DNA of 64,000 nt, from contig NZ_JYGE01000005.1 of the NCBI RefSeq assembly GCF_003012055.1, positions 62,001-126,000 on the forward strand, given 5' to 3'. This stretch comes from Peptostreptococcus russellii. Its GTDB lineage: Bacteria > Bacillota > Clostridia > Peptostreptococcales > Peptostreptococcaceae. Each line of letters opens with the position of its first letter. The stretch's first letter is position 1. This document shows positions 17,319 to 26,298 of this stretch, piece by piece. The position numbers and the translations under genes are program-made. The notes under the pieces were generated by a model. That model was not told where the DNA came from and did no database searches. It saw nothing but the letters and a program-made list of their open reading frames with translations.

Positions 17319-17323
17319 AACTT

Positions 17324-17361
17324 ATTATATCATAATCGACAAGAAAAAAGAACATTTGTTC
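17324..17361 (-). promoter_or_regulatory. ogt promoter with LexA-like operator
   Basis: On the minus strand, TATAAT (17324-17329) is preceded by GAACAAATGTTC (17350-17361). This dodecamer fits the Gram-positive LexA/SOS box core GAACRNRYGTTC and covers the -35 region. A start site near 17,317 falls at the first 8-bp repeat. The same dyad could fold as a weak hairpin, so the operator reading is an inference. Confidence 0.6.
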
Positions 17362-17402
17362 TCTTTTTATTTTCATTTTTTCTATTATTTTTGATTTAAT
17401 CC

Positions 17403-17445
17403 ATAAAAATAATGAGAAGCCTTATTTTCAAGACCTCTCATTATT
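17403..17445 (-). terminator. Terminator downstream of the small gene at 17,767
   Basis: Arms AATAATGAGA / TCTCATTATT (17409-17418, 17436-17445) followed on the minus strand by TTTTTAT. It lies about 320 bp after the stop of the small unknown gene; the sequence between (17,446-17,766) is AT-rich with no gene visible. Confidence 0.6.
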
Positions 17446-17766
17446 GATTAAAGAATATTTGAATTAGTCACGTCTATTTAACGGTGCTAATTTCACAATA
17501 GCTTTAAATGAACTATGTAGTTTATTTCATATCTATAATTAGTCACTTTAAGCTAGATATGTAATTTGTTTTATATCTATATTATCTACTTCTGATAATA
17601 TAGTACGGATTTTATTTTTAACTATTTCATTTTTATATGGCTTTTTTATATATTTTTTTATTTATGTTATTTATGTTTTTTTATGTCTATATTTTTATTG
17701 ATTAGTAAAATCTTATTTTATTGGATATATATTATTTTACTTTACTTAGCTAATAAATCCTTCTTA

Positions 17767-18009
17767 CTATTTTACTCCAAATCCCATATCATATGCCTCT
17801 TTCATAGCTGCATGATCTCTTATATCTCCTGCTTTTAATACTCCTGCTCCATATACTACGCCCATCTCATGAGAATCCGCTAGACAATATTCACTAAATC
17901 CTCTGAAAGTTTCTATAGCACGTGACATTCTTTCCTTGCTTGTATCCTCTGCTGAAAGTATAAAATAGAATTCTTTTCCCTTTAAATTTTTAAAGAGATA
18001 CACATACAT
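17767..18009 (-). CDS. Hypothetical 80-aa protein
   Basis: I do not recognise this protein. It reads MYVYLFKNLKGKEFYF, then AEDTSKERMSRAIETFRGFS and ends AMKEAYDMGFGVK. It is soluble, mixed charge, with two histidines (SHEMG, RDHAAM) and one cysteine. Its composition is protein-like rather than random AT-rich translation. The ATG has no clear ribosome-binding site and an in-frame stop lies only five codons before it, so it could be leaderless, weakly expressed or a fragment. It stands alone between ogt and ecfT on the minus strand. Confidence 0.55.
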   Translation of the reverse strand: MYVYLFKNLKGKEFYFILSAEDTSKERMSRAIETFRGFSEYCLADSHEMGVVYGAGVLKAGDIRDHAAMKEAYDMGFGVK

Positions 18010-18493
18010 TACTAAACTAGTTCAGTATTATTTTTGATCGTCATTTTAGGATATACTAAAGTTAAAAGTACTGAAGACTTGAATTTGACAGCCAAAGAAC
18101 TCATTGTAATTTTAGCTAGTTTATTTCTCATTTATTAGCTATAAATCTAACTATTTAGCTCAATTAACATATATGAAATTCTTAAAATCGAATGAGTAAT
18201 TTGAGCTTATATATTTTTTTAATATGTATTTATCCTACAAAATATACAAATACATCTATTTTAAGCTTAATAACTTAAATTATAATATAAGAGGAAAAAA
18301 TAAGCAATAGCCGTTAATAGTAAATCATTTTAATTGTATATATTTTGTATATCAAAATAATATTTTTTACTTATAAATCAATCATATTATATTATAATCA
18401 CTTTTTTTCTTTATATTATTAGCTTATTTCTATTTTAAAAAAATAATTTTAAATTTCTAAAAATTATGTAAATTGCAGCAAACTTTCTTTTCT
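18010..18493. other. AT-rich gap between ecfT and the 80-aa gene
   Basis: No gene or clear structure seen. The right part of the wider gap (18,494-18,533) carries the ecfT terminator. Promoter elements for the 80-aa gene are not obvious. Confidence 0.4.
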
Positions 18494-18533
18494 CTAAAAA
18501 AAGAGAAGCTCAATTTTATATGAGCCACTCCTT
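18494..18533 (-). terminator. Terminator after ecfT
   Basis: A stem built on GGCTCA / TGAGCT with extended wobble pairing is followed on the minus strand by CTCTTTTTTT. It is about 75 bp after the ecfT stop. Confidence 0.65.
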
Positions 18534-18606
18534 TTATTATCTTGAATTTTTGGCTTTCTAAATCTTTTTCCTATCTTCTTATTTCTATCAGATTTCTAAC
18601 TTATAT

Positions 18607-19416
18607 TTATATTATTTTTATAAATCTACTTGCTATAGTAAATGCTAGAAATACTAAAACAATAAAATCAGCCATATAATCTTTCTTTTCAAGAATACTC
18701 TGCTTCATCTTTGTTCTATTATCTCCTCCTCTATAACACCTCGCCTCCATAGCCATTGCTAGCTCGTCAGCACGTCTAAAAGCACTCACAAACAAAGGTA
18801 TCAATAAAGGTATCATATTCTTGGCCCTGCTCACTATATTGCTACTCTCAAAGTCTGCACCCCTAGACATCTGTGCCTTCATAATTTTATCTGTCTCATC
18901 TAAAAGTGTAGGTATAAATCTAAGTGCAATAGTCATCATCATAGCCAATTCATGAGCTGGAAATCCTATCTTCTTTAGAGGAGAACAAGCATTTTCAATA
19001 CCGTCTGTCAGCTCTATTGGAGAAGTTGTAAGGGTAAGTATTGAAGTTCCTAGAACAAGTAAAATAAGTCTAATAGCCATAAAAAATGCCGTTCTAACGC
19101 CTTGTTCGTATATTTTCAAAAACCCTAACTGCCACAATATATCTCCGCCTCTAATAAAGAATATATTGATTACAAAAGTAAATAATATAATCCATCTCAA
19201 AGGTCTTACACCTTTTAAGACATAGTTCACAGGGATATTTGATGCCTTAGTTACAAGAAGCATCAAAAGTATTATCACTGCATATGGCCAAAACTGATTC
19301 ACCACAAATATAGAGATCATAAATATAATTGTAGCAAACAATTTCGTCCTAGCATCCAAGGAATGGACTATTGATTTGGTAGGATAAAACTGTCCCAATG
19401 TAATATCTTTAAGCAT
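18607..19416 (-). CDS. ecfT: ECF transporter transmembrane component EcfT
   Basis: This 269-residue T-component of an energy-coupling factor vitamin transporter couples the two ATPases to interchangeable S-components. It begins [26 protein letters not shown], has about five to six hydrophobic helices, and shows the coupling motif pattern AQMSRGADF and EARCYRGGD (Ala-Arg-Gly type) in its C-terminal cytosolic helices. The ATG at 19414-19416 has GGGAG upstream; an upstream reading adds 12 codons without a site. It overlaps the ecfA2 stop by 8 nt. No S-component gene is here. Confidence 0.95.
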   Translation of the reverse strand: MLKDITLGQFYPTKSIVHSLDARTKLFATIIFMISIFVVNQFWPYAVIILLMLLVTKASNIPVNYVLKGVRPLRWIILFTFVINIFFIRGGDILWQLGFLKIYEQGVRTAFFMAIRLILLVLGTSILTLTTSPIELTDGIENACSPLKKIGFPAHELAMMMTIALRFIPTLLDETDKIMKAQMSRGADFESSNIVSRAKNMIPLLIPLFVSAFRRADELAMAMEARCYRGGDNRTKMKQSILEKKDYMADFIVLVFLAFTIASRFIKII

Positions 19417-20320
19417 CTTCTCCCACCTCACCTTCTGAACTTTTAACTCCATCTAAAAAGTCTTTTTCTCTAAGACATCTTTCTATCTCTTCTTTTATTT
19501 CAGTAATATTTATAACATCTGTCCTTACATTATATCCTGCTTTTTCTCTAAGCTTTAAAGCAAGCTCTAAGACTTGAGGTATATCTAGCCCCATACCCTT
19601 TAACTTGTCTGCATTATCTTTAAATATCTCTCTAGGAGATCCTATCATAGCCATTTTACCATGATCCATTACCATCAAAGTATCTACTAGTTTGGCCATA
19701 TCGTCCATACTATGAGATGATAATATTACAGTCATATCATTATTTTTGTGAAGATCTTTTATCAGCTTAAATATCTCATCTCTACCACCTGGATCCAGCC
19801 CTGCTGTAGGTTCATCAAGAATCAGTACTTCAGGGTGCATAGCTATTACACCCGCTATTGCTACTCTTCTTTTTTGCCCACCTGATAAATCAAATGGAGA
19901 TTTTTCCGAAAACTCATCATAGTCTAGTCCTACATCTTTCATTGCAGTTTCAACTCTTTCTTGGATTTCCTTTTCATCAAGTCCAAGATTTGATGGACCA
20001 AATGCAATATCTTTTGCCACTGTTTCTTCAAATAGCTGATATTCTGGATATTGAAATACTATCCCAACTCTTTTTCTTATTTCTGTAAGATTTTGATCCT
20101 TCTTTGTAATATCAAAATCATTAATATATATTTTACCTGAATTGGCTTTCATAATTCCATTTAAATGCTGTATAAGAGTTGATTTACCTGATCCTGTATG
20201 ACCTATAAGACCAACAAAATCTCCGTCTTTTATCTCAAAACTCACATCATCCAGTGCCTTATGTGCAAATGGCAAGCCTTCATTATAAATATGTGTTAAA
20301 TTCTCTACCTTAATTGACAT
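19409..20320 (-). CDS. ecfA2: ECF transporter ATPase EcfA2
   Basis: This 303-residue ABC ATPase has Walker [10 protein letters not shown], the Q-loop [13 protein letters not shown], signature [13 protein letters not shown], Walker B with [12 protein letters not shown] and the switch histidine in LSSHSMDD. The [11 protein letters not shown]-loop is typical of the EcfA2 subunit. It forms a heterodimer with EcfA1. The gene overlaps ecfA1 by 16 nt and ecfT by 8 nt, consistent with translational coupling in an ecfA1-ecfA2-ecfT operon. Confidence 0.96.
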   Translation of the reverse strand: MSIKVENLTHIYNEGLPFAHKALDDVSFEIKDGDFVGLIGHTGSGKSTLIQHLNGIMKANSGKIYINDFDITKKDQNLTEIRKRVGIVFQYPEYQLFEETVAKDIAFGPSNLGLDEKEIQERVETAMKDVGLDYDEFSEKSPFDLSGGQKRRVAIAGVIAMHPEVLILDEPTAGLDPGGRDEIFKLIKDLHKNNDMTVILSSHSMDDMAKLVDTLMVMDHGKMAMIGSPREIFKDNADKLKGMGLDIPQVLELALKLREKAGYNVRTDVINITEIKEEIERCLREKDFLDGVKSSEGEVGEDA

Positions 20321-21141
20321 AATTCACCCACCATTTCATCCACAGTCAAAATATCCTGCTTAATTTCTATTCCGTCCTCTGCTAAAATATGAGAAAGTTC
20401 CGTCATATATGGAACATCAAGACCTATTCTCTTTAGCTCTGATACATGAGAAAATACTTCCTTTGGTGTTCCCTCAAGAACCTTTCTACCCTTTTCCATT
20501 ACAACTACTCTATCAGCCTCGACTGCTTCCTCCATAAAGTGTGTAATGTGAAGCACAGTTATATTGTGTTCGTGATTAAGCCTCTTGATAGTATTCATTA
20601 CCTCAGCTCTTCCTGAAGGGTCTAGCATAGCTGTAGCCTCATCAAAAATTACACAGTCAGGTCTCATAGCAATTATACCTGCTATTGCTACCCTTTGCTT
20701 CTGTCCGCCTGAAAGTAAGTGTGGCTGTCTATCTCTCATCTCATACATGTCTACGCTTTTAAGGGCTGCATCTACTCTTTCTCTAATTTCTTTTGGATCT
20801 ATACCTAGATTTTCACATCCAAAAGCCACGTCTTCTTCTACAATTGTTGCTACTATCTGGTTATCTGGATTTTGAAATACCATACCAGCACTTTGTCTAA
20901 TATCCCAGATTTTTTCCTCATCTTTAGTATTCATACCATTAACCAAGATATTACCGCTCGTAGGAACTAAGATAGCATTTAGATTTTTAGATAGAGTCGA
21001 CTTTCCAGAGCCATTATGTCCTATAATTGCCACAAATTCTCCTCTTTTTATCTCCATACTAAAGTTGTCTATTGCACGGTGAGTATTTTCTTCGCTTACG
21101 TATTCAAATACCAAATCATCTACTTTAATAATATTTTCCAT
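20305..21141 (-). CDS. ecfA1: ECF transporter ATPase EcfA1
   Basis: This 278-residue ABC ATPase has Walker [11 protein letters not shown]-loop [21 protein letters not shown], signature [13 protein letters not shown], and Walker [11 protein letters not shown], followed by the switch histidine in HITHFMEEA. The NPDNQ Q-loop and EATAMLDP identify EcfA1. The ATG has GGAGG about 14 nt upstream, a longer spacing than usual. It is the first gene of the ECF operon. In many Firmicutes it directly follows rplQ; here a hydroxyacid dehydrogenase gene intervenes. Confidence 0.96.
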   Translation of the reverse strand: MENIIKVDDLVFEYVSEENTHRAIDNFSMEIKRGEFVAIIGHNGSGKSTLSKNLNAILVPTSGNILVNGMNTKDEEKIWDIRQSAGMVFQNPDNQIVATIVEEDVAFGCENLGIDPKEIRERVDAALKSVDMYEMRDRQPHLLSGGQKQRVAIAGIIAMRPDCVIFDEATAMLDPSGRAEVMNTIKRLNHEHNITVLHITHFMEEAVEADRVVVMEKGRKVLEGTPKEVFSHVSELKRIGLDVPYMTELSHILAEDGIEIKQDILTVDEMVGELCQLR

Positions 21142-21284
21142 TGTTTCAACTCATTCCTCCACTTACTTAAATTCACCATATACATAAAAAATAATTGTTT
21201 ACAAGATAAATTCAGCGTATATAAAAAGAAACACCTTCGTGTTAATTTTTAAAGTAAATATATACACCAATCTTCTATCATCTT

Positions 21285-21482
21285 AATTCGGATAGGCTAT
21301 CCTACACATATAGTAACAATCGGATATCTTATCTTAATGTTTTACTATAACAAACAAAAATATATAAAAATTAAAATATGATTATACGATATCAATCTGC
21401 CTCATATCATCTTAGTCGAGATACAATGGTATTTAGCAATCTCTACATTCTAAATTCGGATAAAAAAATACCCTACACATCT
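21285..21482. repeat. Two imperfect repeats upstream of ecfA1
   Basis: AATTCGGATA followed by a short variable core and CCTACACAT occurs at 21,285-21,310 and 21,453-21,482. The first copy contains the palindrome GGATAGGCTATCC (21290-21302). On the minus strand, similarity extends downstream through AAGATGATA- and AGATTG-type words. They may be regulator sites or leader elements for the ECF operon. Confidence 0.55.
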
Positions 21483-21726
21483 TTGAAAAGTAATTTTGTA
21501 TATGGCTATGACTTTACACAGTCATGGTCTTATTATACCACAATTTAGCTCTATATAATAATAAATTTATACTTATAACATTTGAAATAATAGGCTTTCT
21601 AGATAATATTTTATATTTGATTTTGTAATTTTTTTATTGGATAATATCTATTATTTATAATTTAAATAGACTTGAAATTTACTATATATAAACTATATAG
21701 ACATATAGACTATTTTTTTATAATTC

Positions 21727-21759
21727 AAAAAGTGCCAAGCTATCAACTTGGCACTTTTA
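21727..21759. terminator. Bidirectional terminator after the hydroxyacid dehydrogenase
   Basis: Perfect arms AAAAGTGCCAAG / CTTGGCACTTTT (21728-21739, 21747-21758) with T-rich sequence on both sides. It is about 170 bp past the dehydrogenase stop on the minus strand. Confidence 0.8.
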
Positions 21760-21928
21760 GTTTTAAATTATTTTTATATTATTTTAATCTTTTATTTAAG
21801 TTTAAACTCAAAGATTTGCCGACTAATTCAAGTAACAATCTAAAGCCATATAAATTTTTATTTGTAACCGACAACTTATATTCTATTACTAAATATATTT
21901 TATTGCAAGGTATTTCTTTATTGTTTAT

Positions 21929-22867
21929 TTAATAACCTTTTTTTATATCTTTTATATAGTTTAAAGGCTGTTTTTTCTCTGCATATGATTTGAAATTTTC
22001 ATATATTCCGTCAAATAATCTATACTTATTATTTTCTGAAACCCAAGTATTATGTGGTGTTATAATCACATTTTCACTATCCCATAGATAACTATTTTTA
22101 TCTAGAGGTTCTTCCTCTACCACGTCCAAGGCTATGCCCTTGAATTTCTCTAAAAAGAACTTCAGAGCCTGCAAATCTATCAGATTACCTCTACCTACAT
22201 TTATCAAAATTGATCCTTCTTTCATCAATTCCATCCTTCTTGAATCTATTATATGTTCAGTAGCAGATGTGTAGGGCATTGCACCGACTATTACGTCACA
22301 GCCTTCAAAGAATTCATCACTCTTGTCTAGAGCAAAGCATCTATCAAAGCCTTCTATATCTCTTCCATTGGTATTTACTCCCCATATCTCTACATCAAAT
22401 CCCTTTAATCTTTTTGATATAGACTTTCCTATGTTTCCTGTTCCTAATATACCAACCCTCTTTCCAGACAATTCCATCCAAGACATATCCATGTTCCAAA
22501 TTTTATTTTCTTGTTTTTTGAAGGCTTGTTGGCTTTTTTTATATATTTCTAATATAAACATAATCACACTTTCAGCTATAGGTATATTATATCCTACCCT
22601 ATTATTAGATAAATAAATGTTATTATCAACTAAATAATCTTTTGGAGTATGATTTATACCTGTACTAGTCAGGGCCAGGTACTTTAAATTTTTAAATTTC
22701 TCTATATCCACATAGTCAAAACCTGAATATGTACACCATATCTCAGCGTCATAGAAATCATCTCTTCCAGCCATATCTTCCTCCTTGACATAGATGATTT
22801 CATATCCTAAATCTTCTATCTTCTTCATATTCTCTTTTCCGAAACTATAATTAAAAACTGCTTTCAT
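21929..22867 (-). CDS. D-isomer-specific 2-hydroxyacid dehydrogenase family protein
   Basis: This NAD-dependent dehydrogenase has about 312 residues from the ATG at 22865-22867. The nucleotide motif GILGTGNIGKS is mid-protein, with NVGRGNLID (catalytic arginine), VVEEEP (glutamate) and TPHNTW (histidine) following in the expected order. The frame extends 30 more codons upstream, but that part reads unlike the family (YKYRIFRKGGW). The chosen ATG has GGAG about 17 nt upstream, so the start is uncertain. Family members act on phosphoglycerate, lactate, glyoxylate or hydroxyisocaproate; the substrate here is unknown. It sits between rplQ and the ECF operon with its own terminators on each side. 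Confidence 0.85.
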   Translation of the reverse strand: MKAVFNYSFGKENMKKIEDLGYEIIYVKEEDMAGRDDFYDAEIWCTYSGFDYVDIEKFKNLKYLALTSTGINHTPKDYLVDNNIYLSNNRVGYNIPIAESVIMFILEIYKKSQQAFKKQENKIWNMDMSWMELSGKRVGILGTGNIGKSISKRLKGFDVEIWGVNTNGRDIEGFDRCFALDKSDEFFEGCDVIVGAMPYTSATEHIIDSRRMELMKEGSILINVGRGNLIDLQALKFFLEKFKGIALDVVEEEPLDKNSYLWDSENVIITPHNTWVSENNKYRLFDGIYENFKSYAEKKQPLNYIKDIKKGY

Positions 22868-22991
22868 ATCAATAATAGAGCATCTCCATATATAAAATGA
22901 TGCCCATCCTCCTTTTCTGAATATTCTATACTTATATATATACCCAAAAACAAACAATTACCCAAATAAATCATAATATAAAAATAATTGC

Positions 22992-23020
22992 ATAAAAAAA
23001 GCACTGCCTTATGCAGTGCA
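22992..23020 (-). terminator. Second terminator downstream of the ribosomal operon
   Basis: A GCACTGC / GCAGTGC hairpin followed by T7 on the minus strand. It lies between rplQ and the dehydrogenase gene, about 300 bp past rplQ, and would insulate or attenuate transcription into the dehydrogenase. Confidence 0.8.
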
Positions 23021-23050
23021 AAATATAAAATTAAGCCCTAGTAATTAATA

Positions 23051-23106
23051 TATATTTATATTTATATTTATATATCTATATCTATATCTATATCTATATC
23101 TATATC
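23051..23106. repeat. Hexanucleotide tract (TATATT)3 plus (TATATC)6
   Basis: Three TATATT units (23051-23068) run into six perfect TATATC units (23071-23106). It is a simple-sequence tract in noncoding DNA, upstream of the hydroxyacid dehydrogenase and downstream of rplQ. Confidence 0.9.
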
Positions 23107-23270
23107 TATTTATATTTTTATTTCATTTTATAACTATTATAAAAATCAGCTTTTTCAACTCTCTTGATCAGAAAGCTTTTCAATATTTTTGAATCTATAA
23201 TATAGTTTTTATACTACTTTTTTAAAACTTTCCTAAATATAAAAGTATAAAGTAAAACTTTACAAAAAAT

Positions 23271-23308
23271 AAAAAAGTGGTGTTGAAAGGGAGACCCTAA
23301 CAACACCA
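23271..23308 (-). terminator. Terminator of the S10-spc-alpha superoperon
   Basis: Arms TGGTGTTG / CAACACCA (23278-23285, 23301-23308) with an inner GGG/CCC pairing, followed on the minus strand by T6. It is 13 bp after the rplQ stop. Confidence 0.92.
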
Positions 23309-23320
23309 GTAAATAACCAA

Positions 23321-23662
23321 TTATACAAGCTCTATTATTGCCATTTCAGCACAATCGCCTCTTCTTGGTCCCATCTTCATTATTCTTGTGTATCCACCAT
23401 TTCTTTCAGCATACTTTGGTGCGATGTTTTCAAATAAATCAGTTACAACTGTTTCATCTAAAACGTAAGCAAGAACTTGTCTTCTAGCGTGAAGATCACC
23501 CTTCTTAGCAAGAGTTATCATCTTTTCAGCCATTCTTTTAGTTTCTTTAGCTCTAGTAACTGTAGTTTCTATTCTTCCTTCTCTTAGTAAACTAGTCACT
23601 AGATTTCTTAGCATTAAGTTTCTGTGAGCAGTTTCACGTCCTAATTTACGGTAAGTTGTCAT
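23321..23662 (-). CDS. rplQ: Ribosomal protein bL17
   Basis: This 113-residue L17 is of typical short bacterial length. It begins [37 protein letters not shown], contains the [20 protein letters not shown] segment and ends in the [24 protein letters not shown] motif. It is the last gene of the alpha-operon part of the ribosomal cluster, 55 bp after rpoA, with a strong terminator behind it. Confidence 0.98.
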   Translation of the reverse strand: MTTYRKLGRETAHRNLMLRNLVTSLLREGRIETTVTRAKETKRMAEKMITLAKKGDLHARRQVLAYVLDETVVTDLFENIAPKYAERNGGYTRIMKMGPRRGDCAEMAIIELV

Positions 23663-23717
23663 CTATTTCCCTCCTTTACATGATTTTTCGGTCATATAGT
23701 TTCAAATAAACTTGATT

Positions 23718-24665
23718 CTATTCTTCGTTAGGTCTTAACTTAAGGTCTAGTTCCTCTAACTTCTGGATAACTTCCTCAAGAGATTTCTTACCTAAGTTTC
23801 TAACCTTCATCATATCTTCTTCAGACTTATTAGCTAGTTCCTCAACAGTGTTGATACCTGCTCTCTTCAAGCAGTTATAAGATCTAACTGATAAATCTAA
23901 TTCTTCTATTGTCATTTCAAGAACTTTTTCTTTCTTGTCCTCTTCTTTTTCTACCATTATTTCAACATTGCCTACATGTTCTGTTAAGTCAATGAATAAT
24001 TTTAAATGTTCTTCAAGAACTTTTGCTGCAAGAGATATTCCTTCTTGAGGATTGATACTTCCGTTTGTCATTACTTCAAGCGTAAGTTTGTCAAAGTCAG
24101 ATCTCTGACCAACTCTTGTGTTTTCAACATGGTAACTTACCTTTTCAATCGGTGTATAGATTGAGTCTACAGGTAGTACCCCTATTGGCATACTGTCATT
24201 CTTGTTTTCTTCAGCAGAGATATAACCTCTACCCTTATTTACATATAGTTCCATATTTAACTTTGAATTTTCATCCAATGTTGCAATATGTAGATCCTTA
24301 CTTATTATCTCCACATCAGGAGGACATATAATATCAGATCCCTTTACTTCACAAGGGCCTTCTGCCTGTATCTTTAAAATTTTAGCTTCTTCATCATCTA
24401 TAGTAGCTGATAGTTCCTTAAGAGAAAGTATAATCTCCGTAACATCTTCTTTCACTCCCGGAATAGTAGAGAATTCATGAAGTACTCCATCAATTCTTAC
24501 AGCATATACTGCAACTCCAGGAAGAGAAGATAAAAGTATTCTTCTAAGTGCATTACCTATTGTAATACCAAAGCCTCTCTCTAGTGGCTCAACAACAAAT
24601 TTACCATATCTATAATCTTCGCTTAACTCGACAATATCAACTTTTGGCTTTTCTATTTCTATCAT
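23718..24665 (-). CDS. rpoA: RNA polymerase alpha subunit
   Basis: This 315-residue alpha subunit nucleates RNA polymerase assembly. The N-terminal domain shows [28 protein letters not shown], and the C-terminal DNA- and activator-binding domain shows [23 protein letters not shown] and [20 protein letters not shown]. It lies between rpsK and rplQ. In most Firmicutes rpsD lies between rpsK and rpoA; here that slot is only 55 bp, so rpsD must be elsewhere. Confidence 0.99.
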   Translation of the reverse strand: MIEIEKPKVDIVELSEDYRYGKFVVEPLERGFGITIGNALRRILLSSLPGVAVYAVRIDGVLHEFSTIPGVKEDVTEIILSLKELSATIDDEEAKILKIQAEGPCEVKGSDIICPPDVEIISKDLHIATLDENSKLNMELYVNKGRGYISAEENKNDSMPIGVLPVDSIYTPIEKVSYHVENTRVGQRSDFDKLTLEVMTNGSINPQEGISLAAKVLEEHLKLFIDLTEHVGNVEIMVEKEEDKKEKVLEMTIEELDLSVRSYNCLKRAGINTVEELANKSEEDMMKVRNLGKKSLEEVIQKLEELDLKLRPNEE

Positions 24666-24720
24666 GGATAAACCCTCCTATACAAATATATGGTCCTCTG
24701 AGGGTGAAATACCTCAAATA

Positions 24721-25122
24721 CTACACTCTTCTTCTCTTTGGCGGTCTACAACCATTGTGTGGTATTGGAGTGACATCCTTTATCATTGTAACTTCTAGTC
24801 CTGTTGCCTGAAGAGCTCTTATTGCTGCCTCTCTACCTGAACCTGGTCCCTTTACGAATACTTCAACAGTCTTTAGACCATGTTCCATAGCTGCCTTTGC
24901 TGCAGTTTCAGCTGCCATCTGAGAAGCATATGGAGTAGCCTTTCTAGATCCCTTGAATCCTAACTGACCTGAAGATGCCCATGATAATGCATTACCGTGT
25001 ACATCTGTTAGTGTTACTATTGTATTATTGAAAGTAGACTGTATATGTGCATGTCCACGTTCTATATTCTTACGTTCTCTTCTTCTTACACGTTGAACGA
25101 CTTTCTTCTTGCCCTTTGCCAT
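24721..25122 (-). CDS. rpsK: Ribosomal protein uS11
   Basis: This 133-residue S11 forms part of the 30S platform. Its signatures are [37 protein letters not shown] and [14 protein letters not shown], ending [18 protein letters not shown]. It follows rpsM by 32 bp on the minus strand, preceded by GAGGG. Confidence 0.98.
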   Translation of the reverse strand: MAKGKKKVVQRVRRRERKNIERGHAHIQSTFNNTIVTLTDVHGNALSWASSGQLGFKGSRKATPYASQMAAETAAKAAMEHGLKTVEVFVKGPGSGREAAIRALQATGLEVTMIKDVTPIPHNGCRPPKRRRV

Positions 25123-25154
25123 TGTTATTTCCCTCCTTTAACTACTGTATTCTA

Positions 25155-25526
25155 TTACTTACTCTTCTTACGAGATACAGTTTTTCTAGGACCTTTTCTT
25201 GTTCTAGCATTAGTCTTAGTTTTCTGTCCTCTTAGAGGTAGTCCCTTACCGTGTCTTATACCTCTATAGCACTTTATATCTCTTAATCTCTTAATGTTAA
25301 GAGCGATTTCTCTTCTTAAGTCACCTTCAACAAGATGATCTTCATCTATAATCTTTCTAAGTTCATTTACTTCTTCTTCAGAAAGATCTTTAATTCTAGC
25401 ATCTGGGCTTATACCAGCCTTAGCTAATATTTCGTTTGAAGTAGCTCTACCTATACCATATATATATGTTAAGCCTATTTCAGCTCTTTTTTCTCTAGGT
25501 AAGTCTACACCAGCTATTCTTGCCAT
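25155..25526 (-). CDS. rpsM: Ribosomal protein uS13
   Basis: This 123-residue S13 lies in the 30S head at the subunit bridge. It begins [25 protein letters not shown] and has the C-terminal [28 protein letters not shown] motif. It follows rpmJ by about 54 bp, with GGAGGTG upstream. Confidence 0.98.
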   Translation of the reverse strand: MARIAGVDLPREKRAEIGLTYIYGIGRATSNEILAKAGISPDARIKDLSEEEVNELRKIIDEDHLVEGDLRREIALNIKRLRDIKCYRGIRHGKGLPLRGQKTKTNARTRKGPRKTVSRKKSK

Positions 25527-25580
25527 ATTTTCGCACCTCCTACGTTACATTTCTTGAGTTCTATCTATCTTCAGTATTGC

Positions 25581-25697
<117 letters not shown>

Positions 25698-25724
25698 TTA
25701 TCCCTCCTCAGACTATAAAATAGT

Positions 25725-25943
25725 CTACTTCTTACGCCAAGTGATTCTTCCTCTCGTAAGATCATAAGGGGAAAGCTCTATATTCACCTTATCGCCTTCG
25801 AGAATCCTTATGAAGTTCATTCTTAGCTTTCCTGATATATGACACAAAACTTCATGTCCATTTTCTAATTTTACTTTAAACATTGCGTTTGGTAAAGTTT
25901 CAGAAACTATACCTTCCAATTCTATTACATCTTTTTTGGCCAT
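25725..25943 (-). CDS. infA: Translation initiation factor IF-1
   Basis: This 72-residue S1-like OB-fold protein binds the 30S A site during initiation. It begins [32 protein letters not shown] and ends [13 protein letters not shown], the conserved family tail. It sits between the KOW-domain gene and rpmJ. Confidence 0.98.
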   Translation of the reverse strand: MAKKDVIELEGIVSETLPNAMFKVKLENGHEVLCHISGKLRMNFIRILEGDKVNIELSPYDLTRGRITWRKK

Positions 25944-25977
25944 TAACTAACCAAACCTCCATTTCACAAGTTAAGAC

Positions 25978-26247
25978 TTACTTTAACTTATCTATCTCAG
26001 CTCTTATGAAAGAATCTGTTATATTTTCTCCGTTTAGCAACAATTCTTTTACTTCTTCATTCACAAAGTTATATATATTTAAATGTTTTATTTTCTTCAA
26101 CTTTGGTTTGTCCAGCTTCCTGCTCTTTCCATCAGCAATCATTACATAATCTTTATCTACAATAGAGACTATAATAAATAATTTTCCCTGATCTCTTCCA
26201 CAGGAAGCTTTGACTAATTGACCAACACTTAAATTTTCTGATAGCAT
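25978..26247 (-). CDS. KOW-domain RNA-binding protein
   Basis: This 89-residue protein has an N-terminal KOW motif: LSVGQLVKASCGRDQGKLFIIVSIVDKDYVMIADGKSRKLDKPKLKKIKHL. It is the small L14e/KOW-like protein found before infA in many clostridia and bacilli. Its molecular job is not established; ribosome association is likely from the operon. GGAGGGGCG lies before the ATG. Upstream of it is a structured 196-nt gap where map is found in related genomes. Confidence 0.88.
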   Translation of the reverse strand: MLSENLSVGQLVKASCGRDQGKLFIIVSIVDKDYVMIADGKSRKLDKPKLKKIKHLNIYNFVNEEVKELLLNGENITDSFIRAEIDKLK

Positions 26248-26298
26248 ACAACGCCCCTCCTCTATGTGGTTAGTGAAGCTATCTTTTTAATTGCTACT

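Larger units (their letters stand above)
21142..21928. other. Gap between ecfA1 and the hydroxyacid dehydrogenase
   Basis: 787 AT-rich bases without a protein gene. It contains two copies of an imperfect motif (near 21,285-21,310 and 21,453-21,482), a hairpin near 21,503-21,530 with CTATGACT / AGTCATGG, and the dehydrogenase terminator. The ecfA1 promoter should lie in the left half. Confidence 0.5.
22868..23270. other. Gap between the hydroxyacid dehydrogenase and rplQ
   Basis: No gene seen. Holds a minus-strand terminator (22,992-23,020), a hexanucleotide tract (23,051-23,106) and AT-rich sequence leading to the rplQ terminator. Confidence 0.5.

Noticed and set aside
17341-17370. Reading the GAACATTTGTTC dyad as a terminator
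   Set aside because: The stem is short with a small loop, and the dyad is better placed as an operator covering the -35 of the ogt promoter. The terminator reading is not excluded but less likely.
22868-22957. The 30-codon N-terminal extension of the hydroxyacid dehydrogenase
   Set aside because: It reads unlike the family and contains sequence resembling a ribosome-binding site for another frame; a start at 22,865-22,867 fits the family better.
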